64,000 bases of DNA. It comes from Euglena gracilis. Taxonomy: Eukaryota; Euglenida; Euglenophyceae; Euglenales. The position numbers were made by a program, and so were the translations under genes. Location: the NCBI GenBank assembly GCA_039621445.1, contig CP154954.1, positions 69,940,670 through 70,004,669 on the forward strand, read 5' to 3'. Below the pieces are notes generated by a model that was not told the origin of the DNA, made no database searches, and was given only the letters and a program-made list of their open reading frames with translations. Positions 51,445 to 61,089 of the stretch are shown here, piece by piece. The stretch's first letter is position 1. The number at the start of each line of letters is the position of its first letter.

Positions 51445-51517
51445 GATACTGCCGTTCTTTGGACGGTGACCCACGGGCCCTCCCCTCTTCCAAAAAAAAA
51501 ACGCACCCACCCACCAC

Positions 51518-51578
51518 CCACCCACCCACCCACCCACACCCACACCCACACCCACACCCACACCCACACCCACACCCA

Positions 51579-51616
<38 letters not shown>
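51518..51616. repeat. (CACCCA)n/(CA)n microsatellite
   Basis: CACCCA hexamers grade into CACACC and then CA dinucleotides. Confidence 0.97.
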
Positions 51617-51618
<2 letters not shown>

Positions 51619-51645
51619 GCATGTCGCGTTTATATCACCCCGCTT

Positions 51646-51802
51646 CCTGAACAGCTCAAATCCAGTATGCTGTGCCACTGGTCGGTGGATTCGGTCCTAA
51701 TCCCACTGGAGAATATTGCTTTTGACAGGGGAAAGTCAAGGTGGTGGGGCGAACCAAATCCACCGACCAGTGGCACAGCCCACTGGATTTTGAGTGTTCA
51801 GG
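51646..51802. mobile_element. 157-bp MITE-like hairpin with ~50-bp arms
   Basis: The left arm CCTGAACAGCTCAAATCCAG continues to TGTGCCACTGGTCGGTGGAT. The right arm is its inverted complement with few mismatches, around a 50-bp loop. A partial right-arm copy (GACCAGTGGCACTGCCTACT then GGATTTGCCATGTTCTAGGGG) lies at 51,892-51,935. Confidence 0.8.
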
Positions 51803-52069
51803 GGGGAAGTGATATCTGCAGGTGGGGACCCCATGGTCAGAGGCAGGGTGGGTAGATTGCGGAGGTTCGGTTAGATTGATTAGATTGCCACGACCAGTGG
51901 CACTGCCTACTGGATTTGCCATGTTCTAGGGGAGTGAGGCTAGGGTTGTGCCGGACATGAAAAATAAAATATTTTTCAATTCATTTGAAAAAATTCATGC
52001 AAAATATCAAAATATGGAAAATATTTTGAAAAATATGAAGACGCGGTTCCCAATTTAGGAAGGTGACCC

Positions 52070-52275
52070 AGGAGGCCGAAATTGGGGGGGAGGTACACAA
52101 TGGGGGGGAGGTACACAATGGGGGGGGGGGGAGGAAGACAATGGGGCGGGACATGCCTGCGGATGGCTGGGTGAGGTGCTTTCCTCATGGGAGTAGGTGC
52201 ATGAGCCCCCCCATTGTGTACCTCCCCCCCAGGGGGTACACAATGGGGGGGGGTACATAATGGGGGGGGGGGGGC
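52070..52275. repeat. GTACACAATGGGGGG repeats and inverted copy
   Basis: GAGGTACACAATGGGGGG occurs twice at 52,090-52,128. The inverse CCCCCATTGTGTACCTCCCC is at 52,206-52,228, followed by two more direct copies. Confidence 0.75.
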
Positions 52276-53589
52276 ATGGTATGCCACTTTGGAGGTAGTC
52301 GGGAGGCAGCATCCATGATGTTGCATCCAATCACGAGAAGGGATGCACGCATCCTAAAATCGGTGTTTTTTGGGTCCAAAAAGTGGTCATTTCTGGCCAT
52401 TTTTGGGCCATTTTTGAACAAAAAAAAATGCTTTTTGGTCCGAAAGTGGTCATTTTTGGGTGATTTTTATGTCCGAAATTAGTCATTTTTTTCATTTCTT
52501 GAAAGGGAATTTTGTTAGGATTTTCTTGACCATCACATTTTTCGGGATGCATTTTGGGCCATTTTTGAAAAAATGGCCCAATATGGCCATTTTGAAAAAA
52601 TGTCAAAAAATTCTGTTTTGGGTGTAGAAATGCACCAATTTTTGGCACTTGTTTTAGGGGACAATATTTTTGGCCATTTTGGGGTGTGAAGGTGCGTTGG
52701 GCGTCGAGTGACAAAAAGGGGTTTGGTTGTCCAAATGGAAGGTGGGGTGAGAACGTTTCTTTTCTGTTTTTGGGGGAATTTTCTTCCACAAAAATTTCAT
52801 GTTCCCCCTCCCCCCCCTTTGCCATGAAATTATTTCCTACTTGCGCAATCTCCCCTTTTGCCAATGGGACATATTTTGGGTCAAATTCACACACCCAAAA
52901 AGTGCCATCAAACGCCAGTGCAAAACCCGCATGTGACAGAAGTTCTTCAATTATGGGGGTGTCCCCCCCGGTTCCAAACTTTGGATCACATTCCAAATTG
53001 GGTGACGCCAAAGAAAATGTGGGGGGTTGTTGGGCCACAGTTCCCCCCGCCCCCCCCCCCCCGAGTCCGAACCACCCCCTATGCAGGATTGGAGAATGGG
53101 CATTTTTGGCAAGGTTTAAGGTTTGGAGGGTTCCATAAAATTTTTGGAAGAAAAGCTTCCCAGACTTGAATTGTCTTGTGTCAGACCCTTCTTTCAGCTC
53201 CCAACATGTATGAAAAGGGGAATGATATCTTTCAAGTTTGAAAAAAATAAGAAAATATGTTTTTCAATTTTTCAATTGAAAATTTTCAATGAAAAATTTC
53301 ATTTATTTTTCAGGCACAACCCAAAGTGAGGCTATGTACAGAGCGGCAGGGTGTGCAAGGTGGCGGGCAGAGGGAAAGCGGAGGGGAATAAGGGGGGGTG
53401 GGGGGGGGGGCTCGAGGACCCCTACCCCAAAATTTTTCCTTGTGCAAATTTTGTCGATTTTTTAAGCATATATATAATTGGATTGGTCATGACTTTTTTC
53501 TTATCCGGCGAATTTTAAATTTTTCGAAACGGACATTTTTGGGGGTTTTCTGGGCCCTTTTTTGCGGCCTTGCCGAAATTGGCTGGTCC

Positions 53590-53865
53590 AGGGTTGTATG
53601 GTTAACCAAAGTTCGGTTAATCGACTACGACCCCCCCAGTTAATCGACTAGTCGAGGGGGGGGTCAGTTAACCAATCGGTTAAAGGCTTTGAATATCTGG
53701 ACAGGTGACATACCTTTTCTTCTCGCTAGAAAAATTTTTGGAGGAATTATGTTCAAATGCTGTTTGAGTTTCTTTCTCTTGCAGGAGATCGGTTAATCGG
53801 TTAACCGAGGGGGGCAGTTAATTTAATCGGTTGACCCAAAACAGTCAGTTAATTGATCAACCCTG
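53590..53865. repeat. CGGTTAATCGACTA / GGTTAACC repeats
   Basis: Imperfect repeats of (T/C)GGTTAATCG and AGTTAATCGACTAGTCGAGG interspersed with G-runs, partly palindromic (GGTTAACC). Confidence 0.6.
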
Positions 53866-56339
53866 GCTGGTCTTGACCCGGAGGCCAATTAGCCAACCAG
53901 GTAGGTAGGGAGCCCCGAGGATTATCGATGTGATTGGATTTCCGGGCCCCCAAACTGAATAGCCTATAGGTTAGGAGAGGTTCCCTAGTTTCTCCAGAGC
54001 CCTTCGGTTACCCGTAACTCCCCGCCAGTCCGGAGATATGGCCCGAGCAAAAAAGTTGTCTACCGTTGTTTTTTTCCGGGGAAATTGCAGGGCCATTTTG
54101 GGGTCAAAAAATCAAAAAATTCAAAATATCTCGAAAACGACGCGGAGTTGAGGAAAAGTAAAGAGGACGTCATTCCACAACTTTGGGACGCCCGATCGAT
54201 CGGTATGCGCGGTTTGGGCCAACTCCTCGCCTAGCCCGAGATACGGCCGTTTTGGGGTTTTGGGCCAGTTTTGCCAGTTTTGGCCATTTCGGGCCCGTTT
54301 GGGGCCCGAAACCGTAATTTGCCCGTATCTCGGGCTAGACGAGGAGTTGGGACCCAAACCAGGGGGTCAATCATTAGGTTTAGGGGGGGGGGTTGACCGT
54401 TTTTTTGGGGTTCCCGGGGTCTGGTTGTGCGATTTTGGGCCAGTTTTGGGTATTCGGGGACCCCTGCGGGGGGTTCGAGGGCGGCTGGGCGAGGGGGGGA
54501 CGGGTGGCAGGTCGGGACCCAAAATTTTGAAAATTTTTTTTCGCTCAAAAACACTTTTTTTCACTTTAGAACAGCAAAAAAAGTGTTTTTGGGCGAAAAA
54601 AAAATTTCCGACCCGGACCCCCCCCCCATGCCCCCCCTGGCTGGGGCCCGCCCCCCCTGGCCGGCGGACTTGGCCATTTTTGGGTCAAAAAGTCGAAAAA
54701 AATCGAAAAAAATTTTTTTGCCCAAAACCATGATTTTTGACCTCCCGGACCCGAAAAAAGTGTTTTCGAGCCAAAAATGAGCGTTTTTCGACCCGCCAAC
54801 GCCCCGTTTTGGCCGCCAATCCATTGACTTTGGGTCAAACCCGGGTCAAAAAAGTCGAAAAAAATCGAAAAATTTTTTTTTGCCCAGAACAATGTTTTTT
54901 GGCCTCCAAGACCCGTAAAACCTGTTTTTGAGCCGAAAATGAGCGTTTTTCGACCCGCCAGCCGGGCCGAGCCGCCAGCCGGTCCGGGCCGCCGGGCCGC
55001 CGGGCCGCCGGGCCGCCGGCCGGGCCGGACCGCCGGGCCGCCGGGCCGCGCCGGGCGCCGGGCCGGGCTGGGGTGGTCTCCCAAAGAGCTCAGCTCTACG
55101 TCACACCCTGGTCGCTGAGCTCTTATCTCTTTAGAGTAAGAGCGAAGCTTACCTCCCCGGCGACGGGGGGGTCGGACCCCCCGCCCCCCCGCCCCCCCGC
55201 CCTGGGTAGGTCCGTAAACCCCGGGATTATCGGTGTGACTGGTTTTCCGGGCCCCCAAAGTGAATAGCCCATAGGTTAGGAGAGGATTTCTAGTTTCTAA
55301 CGAGCCCTCACTTTGCCGGCAACTCCCCGACAGTCCGGAGATATGGCCCGAGCAAAAAAGTTGTCTACCGTTTTTTTTTCCAAAGAAATTTTGTTGGACC
55401 GGCAAAAGGGGTCATTTTTGGGGTCAAAAAATCGAAAATTTCAAAATATCTCGAAAACGCCGGGGAGTTGAGAAAAAGTAAAGAGCACCTCATTCCACAA
55501 CTTTGGGACGCCCAATCCACCGGTATGCGCGGTTTGGGCCAACTCCCCGCCTGGGCCGAGATATGGCCGTTTTGTGGTTTCGCCACGGGGGGACTCTGCC
55601 ATTTGGAGCCCAAAACGGGCCAAAAAACCAGTTTTTGCAAAATATCTCCAAAATGGTGGGGAGTTGAAAAAAATATCCAGAGACCTAAATTGAAGCCCTT
55701 GGAACGCCCTATCTAGCGGTATTTTGATTTCCCCGCAACTCCCCGCCTGGCCCGAGATACGGCCGTTTTTCGGCCCGGATGGCCGTTTTGTACGCTTTTC
55801 CCACTGTGACCGACTTAGCCATTGTAGGTCAAAAAAGTCGAAAAAAATCGAAAAAAATTTTTTCGCCCAAAACCATGTTTTTTGGCCTCCCGGACCCGTA
55901 AAAACTGTTTTTGAGCCGAAAATGAGCGTCTTTCGACCCACCAGCGCCCCGTTTTGGTTTGCCAACCCATTGACTTTGGGTCAAAAAAGTGCAAAAAAAT
56001 CGAAAATTTTTTTTTGCCCAAAACCATGTTTTTTGGCCTCCCGGACCCGGAAAAACTGTTTTTGAGCCGAAAACGAACATTTTTCGACCTCCCGCCCCCC
56101 ATTTTGGGCCTGAATCCGAATCCAGGGCCGGGGTGGTCTCCCAAAGAGCTCAGCTCTACGTCACACCCTGGTCGCTGAGCTCTTATCTCTTTAGAGTAAG
56201 AGCGAAGCTTACCACCCCGGTTTGGGACCAGGTTTTGAATAGTGCTGAGCTCTTAATAAGCGCGCACCCACCCCTTCATTGACCCCTCCATACATACCGG
56301 CGCACTCCATGGAGCTCTTTTGCCTGAAATCCATGGGTT

Positions 56340-57290
56340 TTATGCCAGAAACAGGGCGCCGGTGGGTCGAAAAACGCTCATATTCGGCTCAAAAACAGTT
56401 TTTCCGGGTCCGGGAGGACCAAAAACATTGTTTTGGGCAAAAAAAAAATTTCGATTTTTTTCGACTTTTTCGACCCAAAATCAATGGCCCAAAACGGGGC
56501 GCTGGCGGGTCGAAAAACGCTCGATTTCGGCTCAAAAACAGTTTTTCTGGGTCTGGGAGGCCCAAAAACATCGTTTCGGGCAAAAAAAAATTTTCGGGTT
56601 TTTTTGATTTTTTTGGACTGTTTTGACCCGGTTTTGACCCAAACCAAAGTCAATGGGTCGGCGGCCAAAAACGGGGCGCCGGCGGGTCGAAAAACGCTCG
56701 TTTTCGGCTCAAAAACAGTTTTTCCGGGTCCGGGAGGCCAAAAAACATCGTTTCGGGCAAAAAAAAATTTTTCGATTTTTTTCGACTTTTTTGACCCGGT
56801 TTTGACCCAAAGTGAATGGGTCGGCGGCCCAAAACGGGGCGCTGGCAGGTCGAAAAACGCTCGTTTTCGGCTCAATAACAGTTTTTCTGGGTACGGCAGG
56901 CCAAAAAAACATCGTTTCGGGCAAAAAAAAAATTTCGATTTTTTTCGACTTTTTTGACCCGGTTTTGACCCAAAGTCAATGGGTCGGCGGCCCAAAACGG
57001 GGCGCCGGCGGGTCGAAAAACGCTCGTTTTCGGCTCAAAACAGTTTTTCCGGGTCCGGGAGGCCAAAAAACATCGTTTCGGGCAAAAAAAAATTTTTCGA
57101 TTTTTTTCGAATTTTTTGACCCGGTTTTGACCCAAAGTCAATGGGTCGGCGGCCCAAAACGGGGCGCTGGCGGGTCGAAAAACGCTCGTTTTCGGCTCAA
57201 AAACAGTTTTTCCGGGTCCGGGAGGCCAAAAAACATCGTTTCGGGCAAAAAAAAATTTTTCGATTTTTTTCGACTTTTTTGGCCGAAAAC
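56340..57290. repeat. 163-bp satellite monomers in tandem
   Basis: GGGGCG(C/T)(C/T)GGCGGGTCGA at 56,496, 56,673, 56,836, 56,999 and 57,161, giving periods of 177, 163, 163 and 162. Inverted single monomers occur at 54,660-54,960, 55,800-56,100, 60,480-60,660, 61,840-62,130 and, within GPDH introns, 16,500-16,790 and 23,020-23,300. Confidence 0.92.
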
Positions 57291-59349
57291 TGCCAAGTCA
57301 AACAGTGGAAAAAGTGTACAAAATGGCTTGAAATGGCCCAAATTGGCCAAAAAACGGCCGTATCTCGGGCTGGGCGGGGAGTTGCGGGGAAACCAAAATC
57401 CCAGTAGGTAGAGCGTTCCAAGAGCTTCAATTTAGGTCTCCGGACATTTCCTTTAATTTTGCATCATTTTCGAGAAATTTTGAAAACATCGATTTTTTGA
57501 CCCCCCCAACCCCCGAAAATGGCTAAGTCGAACAGAGGGAAAAGTGTACAAAACGGCCATCTGCGCCGAAAACGGCCATATCTCGGGCCAGGCGGGGAGT
57601 TGCGGGGAAATCAAAATACCAGCAGATGGGGCGTTCCAAGGGCTTCAAATTAGGTCTCCGGACATTTCCTTTGATTTGGCTTCATTTTGGAGATATTTTG
57701 AAAATTGACATTTTTTGGCCGTCCAAAGGGGGGGGGGGGCTTATCCAGGGGGGGCGGGTAAATCCTACCGAGTTTGGACCCCTTCGCGCGTGAATAACTC
57801 GGGCCTGGCGGGGAGTTCGGGGTCAAACCCAGGTGATTCGGAAACTAGGAATCCAGTCGCTCGCGACTGGAAAAAAAAATTCCGGGAACCGGGCCAGGAT
57901 CATGGTGATAATCCGTCGGTTCCCGAGGTGGCCCCGACCGGGGGGGGCACCCGGGGGGGCGGGGGGGGAGGGGGGGGGGGGGTCGAGGGGGGGGTTTCGC
58001 CAGGGGTAAGCTTCGCTCTTACCCATAAAGGGATAAGAGCTCAGCGACCCCCCCCTACCCCCCCCCCCCCCCCGCCCCCCCCCCCCCCCCTGGGTAGGCA
58101 GGGAGTCCCGCGGATTATCGATATGACCAAATTTCCGGGTCCCCAAAGTGAATGGCCTATAGGTTAGGAGACGGTCCCAGGTTTCCAACGCACCCCCACA
58201 ATAGCCCCAACTCCCCGCCAGTTCGGAGATATGGCCCGATCAAAAAAGTTGTCTACCGTTTTCTTTTTCGGGGAAATTGCAGGTTTTTTCGGGGTCAAAA
58301 AATCGAAAAATTCAAAATATCTCGAAAATGCTGCGGAGTTGAGGAAAAGTGATGGCGACCTTATTTGACGACCTTGGGACGCCCGATCGATCGGTATGCG
58401 CGGTTTGGGCCAACTCCTCGCCTAGCCCGAGATACGGCCGTTTTGGGGTTTTGGGCCAGTTTGGCCAGTTCTGGCCATTTCGGGCCTGTTCGGGGCCCGA
58501 AACCGTAATTTGCCCGTATCTCGGGCTAGACGGGGAGTTGGAACCCAAACCAGGGGGTCAAACATAAGGTTTAGGGGGGGTTTTGACCGTTTTTTGGGGT
58601 TCCCGGGGTCTGGTTGCGCCATTTTGGGCCAGTTTTGGGTGTTCGGGGACCCCTGCGGGGGTTCGAGGGCGGCCGGGCTGGGGTCCAAAAATCGAAAAAT
58701 TCAAAATATCTCGAAAACACTGCGGAGTTGAGGAAAAGTGATGGCGACCTCATTTGACGACCTTGGAACGCCCGATCGATCGGTATGCGCAGTTTGGGCC
58801 AACTCCTCGCCTAGCCCGAGATACGGCCGTTTTGGGGGTTTTGGGCCAGTTTGGCCAGTTCTGGTCATTTCGGGGCCGAAACCGTAAATTGGCCGTATCT
58901 CGGGCTAGACAGGGAGTTGGAACCCAAACCAGGGGGTCAAACATTAGGTTTAGGGGGGGGTTTGACCGTTTTTTGGGGTTCCCGAGGTCTGGTTGCGCAA
59001 TTTTGAGCCATTTTGGGTATTCGGGGACCCGTGCAGGCGCCGTGAGGGCGGCTGGGCGAGGGGGGTCGGGTGGCAGGTTGGGACCCAAAATTTTGTAAAA
59101 ATTTTTTTCGCTCAAAACCACTTTTTTTCACTTCAGAACAAAAAAAAAAAAAAAAAAAATTTTCCGACCCGGACCCCCCCCTGCCCCCCCTGGCTGGGGC
59201 CCGCCCCCCTGGCCGGTGGACTTAGCCATTTTTGGGTCAAAAAGTCGGAAAAAGTCGAAAATTTTTTATGATTTTTGACCTCCCGGACCCGAAAAAAGTG
59301 TTTTCGAGCCAAAAATGAGCGTTTTTCGACCCTCCAGCGCCCCGTTTTG

Positions 59350-59690
59350 GGCTGGAAAGGGAAGAAGGGAAGAAGGAAGCGTGCCACGTCCACAGGATAG
59401 AAGCGGACAGCGGAAGGGTGCGGAAGAAGAGGCAAGAATGGGAAAGAAGCCGCTACAGGTGAATGCAAGCGAAGGTGAAAAGAAAGGGACGGCGAAACCA
59501 ATAAGCGTTGAGAGGGAATGAAATGGAAGTGGGAAGGAGCGCGAAGACGCCGGAAGATAGCGGAAAAAGAATGAAGGGAAGAAGGCTGAACAGGAAGGAA
59601 GGGAAGCCGGCAGCGGCAGGGAAGAAGGGACAAACGCGCAGGTCGCAGGGGACAAGAATAGGCCAGGGCGGCAAGGGAAGAAGGGCCGCC
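59350..59690. repeat. Purine-rich GGGAAGAAGGGAAGAAGG insert in the satellite
   Basis: A ~340-bp A/G-rich stretch found in only one module of the array. The minus strand reads Ser/Phe/Leu/Pro-rich, but I see no protein family or splice sites. Confidence 0.6.
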
Positions 59691-60689
59691 CGGCCGGGCG
59701 GTCCGGTCGCCCGGGCCGCCGCCGGGCAGCCGGGCAGGGCGGGGTGGTCTCCCAAAGAGCTCAGGCTCAGTACACCCCCTGGTCGCATGAGCTCTATCCT
59801 TTTAGAGTAAGAGAGCGAAGTCTTACAACGGCGGCCGGAGGGGGGGTCCGACCCCCCAGCCACACACCCCCCCCCCCCACCCCCCCCCTTGGGGTCCGTC
59901 ACCATAGGATTATCGATGTGATTGGATTTCCGGACCCAAGAAGTTAATAGCCTATAGGTTAGGAGAGGATCCCTAGTTTCTCCAGAGCCCTCACTTTGCC
60001 CGCAACTCCCCGCCAGTCCGGAGATATGGCCTGAGCAAAAAAGTTGTCTACCGTTTGTTGGACCGGCAAAAAGGGCCATTTTTGGGGTCAAAAAATCGAA
60101 AATTTCAAAATATCTCGAAAACGATGGGGAGTTAAGAAAAAGTAAAGAGTACCCCATTCCACAACTTTGGGACGCCCTATCCGCCGGTATGCGCGGTTTG
60201 GACCAACTCCCCAACTGGGCCGAGATACGGCCGTTTTGTGGTTTCGCCACGGGGGGACTCTGCCATTTGGAGCCCAAAACGGGCCAAAAAACCAGTTTTT
60301 GCAAAATATCTCCAAAATGGTGGGGAGTTGAAAAAAATGTCCGGAAACCTAATTTGAAGCCCCTGGAACGCCCTATCTACTGGTATTTAGATTTCCCCGC
60401 AACTCCCCGCCTGGCCCGAGATACGGCCGTTTTCCGGTCCAAATGGCCGTTTTGTACGCTTTTCCCACTGTGACCGACTTAGCCATTGTAGGTCAAAAAA
60501 GTCGAAAAAAATCGAAAAAAATTTTTTCGCCCGAAACCATGTTTCTTGGCCTCCCGGACCCGGAAAAAGTGTTTTTGAGCCAAAAATGGGCGTTTTTCGA
60601 CCCGCCAGCGCCCCGTTTTGGTTCGCCAACCCATTGACTTTGGGTCAAAACCGGGTCAAAAAAGTCGAAAAAATCGAAAATGTCCGGGG

Positions 60690-61052
60690 ACCTAAATTGA
60701 AGCCCTTGGAACGCCCTATCTACTGGTATTTTGATTTCCCCGCAACTCCCCGCCTAGCGCTAGATACGGCCGTTTTCAGGTCCAAATGGCCGTTTTGTAC
60801 ACTTTTCCCTCTGTCCGACTTAGCCGTTTTGGGCCAAAAAGTCGAAAAAATCGAAAAAAATTTTCACCCAAAACGATGTTTTTTGGTCTCCCAGACCCTG
60901 AAAACATGTTTTTGAGCCGAAAATGAGCGTTTTTCGCAGGCCGGGCCGGAGTGGTCCCCCAAAGAGGTCAGCTCTACGTCACACCCTGGTCGCTCAGCTC
61001 TTATCTCTTTAGAGTAAGAGCGAAGCTTACCACCCCGGCGACGGGGGGTCGG

Positions 61053-61089
<37 letters not shown>

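Noticed and set aside
54561-57411. Many Lys/Phe/Arg-rich open frames of 80-280 residues
   Set aside because: They fall in satellite modules, appear on both strands and repeat with the 163-bp period; no protein family or splice context.
59133-59655. Minus-strand Ser/Phe/Leu/Pro-rich frame of 129-166 residues
   Set aside because: It is the complement of a purine-rich low-complexity insert in the satellite array; no domain or splice signals.
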